A program made the position numbers and the translations under genes. A stretch of 10,414 nucleotides of DNA from Nitrososphaeria archaeon (GTDB lineage: Archaea > Thermoproteota > Nitrososphaeria > Nitrososphaerales > Nitrososphaeraceae), in assembly GCA_021324715.1 (NCBI GenBank), contig JAJPIN010000226.1, positions 1 to 10,414 on the forward strand, in the 5' to 3' direction. Each line of letters opens with the position of its first letter. The first letter of the stretch is position 1. Shown here piece by piece: positions 1 to 4,839 of the stretch. The notes beneath the pieces are model-generated. The model was not told the origin of the DNA. It did not search any database and saw nothing but the letters and a program-made list of their open reading frames with translations.

Positions 1-99
1 AAAATCTGGTAATTTGTGTAAGCAGTGATTTGATGGTTGGCTAGGATTAACAAATCAAATCCAATGAATTTTAAAAAAGTCCGATCTTATTAGAATAGC

Positions 100-336
100 T
101 CAAGTATTATTCCCTTTTGTGAATGTTTCGTGTAAAATTCCGCCAATTATCGAATGAGGTATTGAATTCTTTCTACCCACAACAGTAACAATTACACTCC
201 ATACTACATCTTTTACTCCATCCATCGCCTTTATTTTTTCAAGAATCAAGAATTGAAGCTTACGTCTTCGTCTAATAGTAGTAATGGATAACTTTGCTGA
301 TTGGCTTCGGTTAGATTTTAAATCGCCGTTGAGCAT
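100..336 (-). CDS. Small protein of unknown function
   Basis: A 78-residue ORF from an ATG at 336. I do not recognise it with confidence. The N-terminal third is basic, with an Arg-rich patch near residues 22-26. From about residue 27 the sequence reads like an alpha-beta unit: LILEKIKAMDGVKDVVWSV, then a hydrophobic strand. The pattern 'helix-GVKDV-strand' recalls the end of Lrp/AsnC ligand-binding (RAM) domains, which are common as short stand-alone proteins in Thaumarchaeota, but the rest of the fold is not visible, so this is only a suggestion. A TTAAAATA element near 370-377 on the minus strand is at a suitable distance for a short leader. The gene is divergent from the response regulator at 611, with a 274-base gap. 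It could be a truncated remnant. Confidence 0.45.
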   Translation of the reverse strand: MLNGDLKSNRSQSAKLSITTIRRRRKLQFLILEKIKAMDGVKDVVWSVIVTVVGRKNSIPHSIIGGILHETFTKGNNT

Positions 337-402
337 AAGTAAATCTTGAAAAATTTCCTGTCTAATTGTATTTTAACGTCACGCTCACTCTACTGCGCAT
401 AT

Positions 403-422
403 TTTGCATATTATAATGCAAA
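403..422. promoter_or_regulatory. 20-bp palindrome, candidate operator
   Basis: TTTGCAT (403-409) and ATGCAAA (416-422) are perfect 7-bp arms around ATTATA. It lies in the intergenic region between the divergent genes at 336 (-) and 611 (+), upstream of both. A dimeric regulator site is an inference from symmetry and position; no known regulon motif is recognised. Confidence 0.4.
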
Positions 423-570
423 CTTTAGATATATTTTAGTGTGGAATTGTAGCTTGAAAGGCTTGAGATTGAATTGTTTAAAATTCGCTTGAACCTGCAT
501 TAATTAAACTCGTTAGTTGACATTATGGGATTTTCCAGCAGGAAATCATAGAATTATTGGTTTGCAGTAA

Positions 571-577
571 TTTATAC
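571..577 (+). promoter_or_regulatory. TATA box of the response regulator gene
   Basis: TTTATAC lies about 34-40 bases upstream of the TTG start at 611. An archaeal TATA box here would place transcription start near 600, with a leader of about 10 bases. This supports the TTG start, which is the only one available. Confidence 0.5.
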
Positions 578-610
578 ACGGTTCGTGCATAATCTAGCGA
601 GTATAGTTAA

Positions 611-1045
611 TTGGTCGTTGATGCAGTCAATAAAGACAGGCTTGTAGGTATAGTAGATGACGAACAAGATATCACTGAACTTTTCCGTGATGCTTTGAGC
701 ACGATTAATGGTATTACAATTTTTACATTCACAGATCCAATATTGGCTCTTGAACACATTACGATCAATAACGAAAAGTACATGCTGGTAATATCCGATT
801 TAAGAATGCCGGGTCTTAATGGAATAGAATTATTAAAGAAACTAAAAAAAATGAATACATTTGTAAGAACGATGCTCATGACTGGATTTGAAATAAATGA
901 TAGGATATTTCAAGAACTTACTAAAAAGGAGATAATTAACGGATTCCTTCAGAAGCCAATAAGTTTACATAATCTGCAGGAAGACGTAAATTATCAGTTA
1001 CATACCTACGAATTACAGAAACAAGAGGCATTGATAAAAACTTAA
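611..1045 (+). CDS. Stand-alone receiver-domain response regulator (CheY-like)
   Basis: A 144-residue single-domain receiver. The conserved landmarks are present: the acidic pair D16-D17 in GIVDDEQD after strand 1, the phospho-acceptor D63 in ISDLRMPG, T91 in LMTGF after strand 4, and K115 in FLQKP. The domain covers roughly residues 11-130, followed by a short charged tail (about 131-144) with no output domain. It should therefore act through protein contact after phosphorylation by a histidine kinase; no kinase is in the window. The start is TTG at 611, directly after an in-frame TAA at 608-610, and no other usable start occurs before the conserved acidic pair. The downstream neighbour at 1078 is convergent. 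T-rich sequence at about 1074-1085 may end transcription. Receiver family certain; partner unknown. Confidence 0.92.
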   Translation: MVVDAVNKDRLVGIVDDEQDITELFRDALSTINGITIFTFTDPILALEHITINNEKYMLVISDLRMPGLNGIELLKKLKKMNTFVRTMLMTGFEINDRIFQELTKKEIINGFLQKPISLHNLQEDVNYQLHTYELQKQEALIKT

Positions 1046-1077
1046 TTAACTGCGTGGGTCTAACAGACTAGGATATT

Positions 1078-1566
1078 TTATTTTGTATCTGTCATTCCAC
1101 TTTTCTTAAATTTTTCACGTGCTTCAGGACTATCTGTACCGGTTTGGCCTTCGTCTGCAATATCTGTACCTTGATCTCTTTTAACTGCCGTTGGCTCGTG
1201 TTCCGCTATATCTTCAGGATTCATCGGTTCCTTGCTTCCGGATTCACTATATTCTCTATTTTTCCTTTCGTCGTCCGAACCAGTATGTGTGTCAGCGTCT
1301 ACTACTTCTTCTGCAGTATCCTTGACGCCTTCCGCGGTTTCCTCAACACCTTCCTTAGCACCTTTTACAGTATCCTTAACTCCCTTTATGACACGCTCTG
1401 CAGTATCTTTAACTCCCTCTATAACACCTTCTGCAGTTTCATTAACACCTCCTGCAGTTTCATGAACACCTTCTGCAGTATCTTCAACACCTTTTACAGT
1501 ATCTTTGACACCTTTTGCAGTATCTCTCATACCCTTCTTTGCTTTTTCAAACGAATCTGCAGTCAT
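1078..1566 (-). CDS. LEA-like repeat protein (heptad/undecad amphipathic repeats)
   Basis: A 162-residue, highly charged protein without Cys or Trp. Residues 11-85 are an uninterrupted array built on (K/E)GV(K/E)(D/E)TA: five 7-residue units (11-45), three 11-residue units (46-78, each a 7-mer preceded by four extra residues) and a last 7-mer (79-85). Seven- and eleven-residue periods both keep one helix face apolar, as in late-embryogenesis-abundant group 3 and apolipoprotein-like helices. Residues 90-162 are acidic, Gly/Ser/Pro-rich and probably disordered. There is no signal peptide, so it is likely cytoplasmic. LEA-like proteins are associated with desiccation or osmotic protection; that role is inferred here. 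A TATA-like GTTAAATAA lies about 25 bases upstream of the ATG at 1566, implying a leaderless mRNA. Repeats make copy number prone to slippage. Plus-strand ORFs through this region are shadows of the repeat. Confidence 0.75.
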   Translation of the reverse strand: MTADSFEKAKKGMRDTAKGVKDTVKGVEDTAEGVHETAGGVNETAEGVIEGVKDTAERVIKGVKDTVKGAKEGVEETAEGVKDTAEEVVDADTHTGSDDERKNREYSESGSKEPMNPEDIAEHEPTAVKRDQGTDIADEGQTGTDSPEAREKFKKSGMTDTK

Positions 1567-1586
1567 GAAAAATACAATACAATAAA

Positions 1587-1595
1587 TTATTTAAC
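1587..1595 (-). promoter_or_regulatory. TATA box, leaderless promoter of the LEA-like gene
   Basis: On the minus strand GTTAAATAA is centred 25 bases upstream of the A of the ATG at 1566, the usual archaeal TATA-to-start distance, so the transcript probably begins at or near the start codon. Confidence 0.5.
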
Positions 1596-1648
1596 ACTTC
1601 AACGGCATCAGGATCTAAAATGAATGTCAGATCACTGTCTGGACGAAC

Positions 1649-1668
1649 GTTATCCGGTAACCGGTAAC
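1649..1668. repeat. CCGGTAA tandem/palindrome
   Basis: GTTATCCGG (1649-1657) and CCGGTAAC (1661-1668) form an interrupted palindrome. The same bases also contain CCGGTAA twice in tandem (1654-1667). It stands out in AT-rich DNA, about 85-100 bases upstream of the LEA-like gene start. It could be an operator; function unknown. Confidence 0.35.
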
Positions 1669-1702
1669 AGTTCCTAATCAACAACTATAATTTGATTTAA
1701 AA

Positions 1703-1717
1703 CTGGTGGAACACCAG
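1703..1717. repeat. Short inverted repeat CTGGTG-gaa-CACCAG
   Basis: Perfect 6-bp arms with a 3-base loop. It shares the CTGGTGG/CCACCAG core with the larger hairpins at 1801 and 2330, so it may be a reduced member of the same repeat family. Confidence 0.4.
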
Positions 1718-1800
1718 ACAAGACCAATAATCTATGTGATCCACCAGCAACTTGGTTGAGTGTAAATTTAATTATTAACAATATAATATAAGGAATAAAA

Positions 1801-1834
1801 CTAGTGGGCCGGCTTTGGCAAGAAGGCCCACCAG
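1801..1834. repeat. GC-rich hairpin, left copy
   Basis: CTAGTGGGCC (1801-1810) pairs with GGCCCACCAG (1825-1834) with a single A-C mismatch, around a 14-base loop. It is almost the same stem as the hairpin at 2330-2359, and the two bracket the winged-helix gene. No T-run follows, so it does not look like a simple terminator. Confidence 0.6.
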
Positions 1835-2005
1835 AATTGTATTCCTCTCACTGGTTGAGTCAGTGTAATTAAATGCAAATCAGCAAATTATAAAACGGTT
1901 ATACCAATTATGAAGGGGAAAAAAGAAAGGTAAAAAACCTCAATTAAAAAGTGCTTTGTCCAAAAAAATTGAAACACATAAGCAACATTAGTCCAATATT
2001 CAATT

Positions 2006-2233
2006 ATGTCTGAAGAAAGAATAGGAGATAAGTTTCTTCGGAAACTCTATGAAAAGACTGTAGATAATGGGATTAAAAGTATCGACAGAAACGAGATTGG
2101 AAAAGAAATTGGAATAATAGATATACAACTGGATAACCTAGTAGACGAATTGACTTCTGATGGTTATATAAAGAAAGTAGGTCGAACCAAAATTTACTTA
2201 ACCGATGATGGAAGAAAGAGAGCAGAAATCTAG
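2006..2233 (+). CDS. Small winged helix-turn-helix DNA-binding protein
   Basis: A 75-residue protein that is essentially one winged-helix domain. Helix 1 spans about 6-18 (IGDKFLRKLYEKT), the HTH about 26-54 (IDRNEIGKEIGI...LDNLVDELTSDGYI), and the wing is KKVGRTKIYLTDDGRK (about 56-71), a typical 'hydrophobic strand-turn-LTDDG-helix' ending. There is no effector domain, Cys cluster or membrane segment. It should bind DNA as a dimer, as other short archaeal wHTH proteins do; target unknown. The ATG start at 2006 fits the domain edge. It stands alone, with GC-rich hairpins about 170 bases upstream and about 100 bases downstream that share the same stem. Autoregulation through those hairpins is possible but speculative. 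Confidence 0.82.
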   Translation: MSEERIGDKFLRKLYEKTVDNGIKSIDRNEIGKEIGIIDIQLDNLVDELTSDGYIKKVGRTKIYLTDDGRKRAEI

Positions 2234-2329
2234 ACTGTTTTATGATATATCCATTATCCATTGATTTAACACGTGGAAGAAAAATAAGCCCTAACTCAGT
2301 TATGTATTCAAGACTTTTAAGATAATTCA

Positions 2330-2359
2330 CTGGTGGGCAAATATCCAAAAGCCCACCAG
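2330..2359. repeat. GC-rich hairpin, right copy
   Basis: CTGGTGGGC (2330-2338) and GCCCACCAG (2351-2359) are perfect 9-bp arms around a 12-base A-rich loop. It matches the hairpin at 1801-1834 in both arms but not in the loop. The lack of a following T-run and the conserved arm sequence suggest a binding or recombination site rather than a terminator. Confidence 0.65.
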
Positions 2360-2527
2360 AGAATGAAACCGTAGTTGCGTATAGGACTGTCGTGGATCTT
2401 CTTGTTAATGTATGGTCAATAAATTATAAAAAAGTTCAACCGGTGGGAAAAGTGGAGTTGACTGATTCATGTTAAATCCTAATACACGGAGACTATAAGA
2501 ACAAGGGCAACAATCAGGAAATAGAAA

Positions 2528-2719
2528 GTGAATCATTTAATTTCCCTGGAAAGTCGAATGCTCATGATAATGAGATGCTTGGAGGACTCAAGTCGTATAT
2601 TCAGAAAAATAATGTTGGATGATAAAGCAAAACCAATGGATAGGATAAGGGCCTCAAAGAAAATGGTGAATGCTCAATACAATATATTGAGGTTATTAAA
2701 GATGGTATTGAATAAATGA
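2528..2719 (+). CDS. Short helical basic protein, function unknown
   Basis: A 63-residue ORF starting with GTG at 2528, only three bases after an in-frame TAG (2522-2524), so no longer version exists. It is Met- and Lys/Arg-rich and probably all-helical: helix 1 about 3-28, then the turn DDKAKPMDRIRA (about 31-42) and helix 2 to the end. The 'D-x(4)-P-x-x-RI-x-A' turn resembles helical-hairpin segments seen in phage terminase small subunits and in other small proteins, too weak for a functional call. A partial purine-rich SD (AGGAAA) lies 5-10 bases upstream. It converges on the YVTN gene with 19 bases between stop codons. It is moderately likely to be a real gene. Confidence 0.5.
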   Translation: MNHLISLESRMLMIMRCLEDSSRIFRKIMLDDKAKPMDRIRASKKMVNAQYNILRLLKMVLNK

Positions 2720-2729
2720 AATGATGGGC

Positions 2730-2735
2730 AAAAAA
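2730..2735 (-). terminator. Oligo-T terminator after the YVTN gene
   Basis: A run of six T on the minus strand starts three bases beyond the stop codon of the YVTN gene, as archaeal intrinsic terminators do. Confidence 0.45.
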
Positions 2736-2738
2736 TGT

Positions 2739-3788
2739 TTAGGGTAGTATTGATCCAAAGACATTTGTTGACGTTGATGGCGGCGCAAAAGCAATTACTG
2801 TTGGGGTTGCACCTGCAATAAGAGGTAAACCAACTATTGTATTTGTATTAGTATCAATAACGGTAATGGTATCGACAAAACCATTAGTAACGTATATTCT
2901 CTCATGTATTGGATCGAATGCAATGTTAGCACAGCAATCTTCGCTGACGGGACTGATGGGTATTGGTGAGCCTATCACCTGACGGCCATTACTATCTATA
3001 ACATATACATCGTTGGTGTTGAAATTAGGGACATACATTCTTTGATGTATATTATCGAACGTAATTGCTATAGTCCCGTCTCCAACTAATATTGATCCAA
3101 GTGATGTATTAGTATTAGTATCAATAACCCATACCTCATCTCTACCGGTAGGAATAGTGCTGGTGACATACATCCTATGCATTATGTTATCGTATGCAAT
3201 TCCAAAAGCCTCATGACCAACGGATATTGGTGAGCCAACTACGGTATTAGTATTAGTGTCAATGACCATTACATTCTCATCACCGGCGTTTACTACATAC
3301 ATCCTGTTATGTATTGGATCGAATGCAATTCCACGAGGGAAATCGCCGACCGCTATAGGTGAGCCAACCACAGTATTTGTATTAGTATCAATAACTCTTA
3401 CTTTATCATCATGGCTACTAGCGACATACATTCTCTTATGTGCTGAATCGAACGCAATTGCTGAACTGACACCATCAATTGGTATTGTTTTAACTACAGT
3501 ATTTGTCTTGGTGTCAATAACAAATACGCCGTCAACAGGAGTCGCGGCATACATTCTCTTATGTGCTGAATCGAACGCAATCGCTTCAGCAGAACCGCCA
3601 ATTACTATGGGAGAGCCTACAGTATTTGTCTTGGTATCAATAACCGATACGGTATGACTACCACCATTGCCCACATACATAGATCCTTCTGGTCCAATAG
3701 CAAAAACATGTTGTGTGGAGAATCCAATTATAAATATTGCTCCAATAACAACCAAAATTTCACTAGTTATTTCCCTATTTCTATTCAT
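2739..3788 (-). CDS. Secreted YVTN-family seven-repeat beta-propeller protein
   Basis: A 349-residue exported protein (numbering from the ATG at 3788). It has an N-terminal signal peptide of about 28 residues (Arg-rich start, hydrophobic EILVVIGAIFIIGFS, probable cleavage after HVFA). Seven tandem repeats of about 42 residues follow, each with R-[MI]-YV near the start, VIDTNTNT in the middle and G-x-AFD-x-x-H at the end. Seven repeats predict a seven-bladed propeller. The protein ends shortly after repeat 7 with a Pro/Ser/Thr tail and no transmembrane anchor. Such proteins are frequent on archaeal surfaces; ligand unknown. The start is chosen at ATG 3788 because GGTGAT (3796-3801), complementary to the 16S rRNA 3' end, lies seven bases upstream. 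A GTG at 3800 would add four residues but overlaps that site. Repeat 6 has an insertion with a vicinal Cys pair (EDCCAN). Confidence 0.88.
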   Translation of the reverse strand: MNRNREITSEILVVIGAIFIIGFSTQHVFAIGPEGSMYVGNGGSHTVSVIDTKTNTVGSPIVIGGSAEAIAFDSAHKRMYAATPVDGVFVIDTKTNTVVKTIPIDGVSSAIAFDSAHKRMYVASSHDDKVRVIDTNTNTVVGSPIAVGDFPRGIAFDPIHNRMYVVNAGDENVMVIDTNTNTVVGSPISVGHEAFGIAYDNIMHRMYVTSTIPTGRDEVWVIDTNTNTSLGSILVGDGTIAITFDNIHQRMYVPNFNTNDVYVIDSNGRQVIGSPIPISPVSEDCCANIAFDPIHERIYVTNGFVDTITVIDTNTNTIVGLPLIAGATPTVIAFAPPSTSTNVFGSILP

Positions 3789-3795
3789 CTTATCA

Positions 3796-3801
3796 ATCAC
3801 C
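3796..3801 (-). promoter_or_regulatory. Shine-Dalgarno site of the YVTN gene
   Basis: GGTGAT on the minus strand is followed by a seven-base spacer and the ATG at 3788. Because it overlaps the GTG at 3800, it favours the ATG as the start. Confidence 0.55.
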
Positions 3802-3942
3802 TTAACGGGGGTCCCTTACGCTCACTTTTATCCTATATGTCATTTTCACGTAACATGCGCAACAATCTAATAAGGTAAAAGTAGGAATCTAAAATAAACG
3901 AGTTACTAAACCTGACTACTGAGGATTTTTAAAGTATTTAAA

Positions 3943-4067
3943 TGCTGACGGTGTCTTTCTCACGAGAGTGCAGATTTTTCAGGCAAATCTCAAATGTGTT
4001 CAAATGTCTAAGATGTGGATGTAAGGAATTTTTCCGAAGAACTCACGGAATTAAGATTTTATTTTAG
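3943..4067 (+). pseudogene. Broken small zinc-ribbon gene (in-frame TGA plus frameshift)
   Basis: Two reading frames together spell a zinc ribbon. One frame from 3943 gives C-stop-R-C-LSHESADFSGKSQ, with TGA at 3946-3948 between the first two Cys. A frame change around 3996-4002 is then needed to continue as VFKCLRCGCKEFFRRTHG to the TAG at 4065. The combined pattern C-x2-C ... C-x2-C-x-C matches the ribbons at 4210 (broken) and 10259 (intact), with similar spacing between Cys pairs. The single-frame alternative is a 41-residue ORF from ATG 3942 that keeps only the second Cys pair. No clean start codon is visible for the longer product, and TTTTTAAA at 3926-3933 may be a TATA box instead of coding. 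Both lesions are inferred from protein pattern alone, so the call is tentative. Confidence 0.4.
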
Positions 4068-4209
4068 TTTATTATACCATAGATCAGAATGATCCAACAA
4101 TCATCTATATGAGAAGATAGTAACGAAGATAATAAAGTTTTAATCTTTATATAATTTGTAATAAAAAGTCCATAATTTGTTATAAAACTTTACGCACATA
4201 TATTATATC
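4068..4209. other. AT-rich spacer with promoter
   Basis: No coding seen. Very AT-rich sequence leads to the TATA box at 4181 that serves the zinc-ribbon gene at 4210. Confidence 0.4.
4181..4187 (+). promoter_or_regulatory. TATA box, leaderless promoter
   Basis: TATAAAA is centred 26 bases upstream of the ATG at 4210. This is the expected spacing for a leaderless archaeal transcript and is the main reason for choosing that start. Confidence 0.6.
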
Positions 4210-4362
4210 ATGTGGATAGAACAAGATACTATACGCAATGAAGGATCCGAATGACTAGCCAGATGCGTTCGATGTCATCATGCTAAACGTAACCATGTAC
4301 AAGATAGGCAAGGTTATAACTATTGCAAAAAGTGCGACTGCCGAATATTCATTGAAAAATAG
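4210..4362 (+). pseudogene. Small zinc-ribbon protein interrupted by in-frame TGA
   Basis: From the leaderless ATG at 4210 one frame reads 14 codons (MWIEQDTIRNEGSE), a TGA at 4252-4254, then LARCVRCHHAKRN...YNYCKKCDCRIFIEK to the TAG at 4360. The part after the TGA is a clear zinc ribbon: Cys pairs CVRC and CKKC-x-C, 16 residues apart, with a His pair after the first. It is the same architecture as the intact gene at 10259-10399. Without the TGA the product would be 50 residues. Alternative reading: start at ATG 4251 (MTSQ) and one extra base near 4263, which also restores the ribbon. Either way a single lesion separates the conserved part from any start codon. Its promoter is well formed. 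Options are a recent pseudogene, a sequencing error or stop readthrough. An ORF called from ATG 4280 in another frame is not the real product here. Confidence 0.6.
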
Positions 4363-4398
4363 AAGGAGGATAAACATTGAGATATTTGATGCTAAGAT

Positions 4399-4540
4399 GT
4401 GGCCAAGATTACAACTAAAGCCTTCAAATGTGATAGGTGTGGACCACATTTGGTGCCCGAGAAATAAAGACGATGTACCTAAAACATGTCCTAAATGTAG
4501 AAGTCCTTATTGGAACACTCCAAGAAAGAAAGGTAGTTAA
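4399..4540 (+). pseudogene. Zinc-ribbon protein (CPKCRSPYWN type) with a one-base frameshift
   Basis: Starting at GTG 4399, the frame reads VAKITTKAFKCDRCG up to 4443, then shifts. Dropping one C from GGACCAC (4441-4447) gives an uninterrupted 46-residue protein that continues HIWCPRNKDDVPKTCPKC and RSPYWNTPRKKGS to the TAA at 4538. The result is a textbook four-Cys ribbon, FKCDRCG-H-x-W ... P-x-TCPKCRSPYWN. That form is familiar from many small Nitrososphaeria proteins, where it is thought to bind nucleic acid or act in transcription. As it stands, an 86-residue ORF from ATG 4280 to 4540 reads the correct frame only for its last 30 or so residues (IWCPRN onward); its first half is an out-of-frame passage through the neighbouring ribbon gene and should not be trusted. 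An AAGGAGG SD-like motif at 4363-4369 lies between the two ribbon genes. Confidence 0.65.
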
Positions 4541-4603
4541 TTATAGACTCGTTTTTAATTATAAAGTTCCTTCTTTTAACGGCCTGTAGGAAAAAAATTG
4601 CTT

Positions 4604-4720
4604 TTAGCGTCCTAGTTTTTCATCTAAGAATATTAGTTCTTGAATTTTGGCAATCTCGTTCTCTAGGCGCGGCATTACCTCTTGAAAATTTCCGTAGCAG
4701 ATTCTTGCCCAATCACAGGC
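4604..4720 (-). pseudogene. Relic of a small helical protein
   Basis: The minus-strand frame from 4720 to the TAA at 4604-4606 encodes 38 residues, ACDWARICYGNFQEVMPRL then a coiled-coil-like stretch (ENEIAKIQELIFLDEKLGR). It looks like genuine protein sequence, with Trp, two Cys and an amphipathic helix. There is no start codon before it: a TGA at 4721-4723 closes the frame, and the codons beyond it (HLIRKF) look compatible with coding but reach a TAG. The only in-frame ATG (4675) would give 23 residues and cut off the Cys/Trp part. I cannot name the family. It overlaps the unlikely TTG-start extension of the plus-strand gene that I start at 4840. Probably a decayed gene. Confidence 0.35.
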
Positions 4721-4800
4721 TCAAAATTTCCTTATCAGATGATCAGTTATCTAATGATAAGCAATTCTCTTATATGTTCGTCTATGTTTATTTGATATTG

Positions 4801-4809
4801 TTAAAAATA
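4801..4809 (+). promoter_or_regulatory. TATA box of the secreted propeller gene
   Basis: TTAAAAATA is centred about 36 bases upstream of the ATG at 4840, placing transcription start near 4830. It lies inside the extension that a TTG start at 4705 would require, which argues against that longer start. Confidence 0.5.
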
Positions 4810-4839
4810 AAGTGTACTAATCGTTCTATTCGTGCGTTC

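Larger units (their letters stand above)
1567..2005. other. Gene-poor interval with inverted repeats
   Basis: No convincing coding region on either strand. It holds the LEA-like gene promoter, a CCGGTAA-type palindrome (1649-1668), a 6-bp inverted repeat CTGGTG-gaa-CACCAG (1703-1717), an isolated CCACCAG (1741-1747), a GC-rich hairpin (1801-1834), a small CACTG/CAGTG stem (1849-1865) and an A-rich stretch before the winged-helix gene. I see no clear TATA box for that gene. Confidence 0.5.

Noticed and set aside
27..61. 8-bp inverted repeat GATTTGAT/ATCAAATC
   Set aside because: AT-rich arms with a 19-base loop at the window edge and no nearby gene context; easily explained by composition.
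1078..1566. CRISPR-like or satellite array
   Set aside because: The 21/33-base periodicity is codon-phased and encodes a helical protein repeat; there are no unique spacers.
1144..1623. Long plus-strand ORFs (159 and 77 residues) over the LEA-like gene
   Set aside because: They are low-complexity Cys/Phe/Ser-rich translations of the antisense of the repeat array. The minus frame has sensible composition and a leaderless promoter.
2073..2348. Minus-strand 91-residue ORF over the winged-helix gene
   Set aside because: Shadow; it also runs through the hairpin at 2330 and shows no domain pattern.
3256..3657. Plus-strand 133-residue ORF inside the YVTN gene
   Set aside because: Shadow of the repeated coding sequence on the opposite strand; the real protein has a signal peptide and seven consistent repeats.
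4255..4449. Minus-strand 64-residue hydrophobic ORF
   Set aside because: Antisense of the two broken zinc-ribbon genes; the plus strand carries the Cys motifs and a promoter.
4731..4761. Inverted repeat CTTATCA/TGATAAG with a 17-base spacer, similar wording to 8072-8116
   Set aside because: Short AT-rich arms; the resemblance to the later region is limited to GATCAGTTA/TTATCA words and could be chance.
4705..4839. TTG start at 4705 for the secreted propeller gene
   Set aside because: It would place the signal peptide 45 residues inside the protein and put the TATA box (4801-4809) in the coding region.
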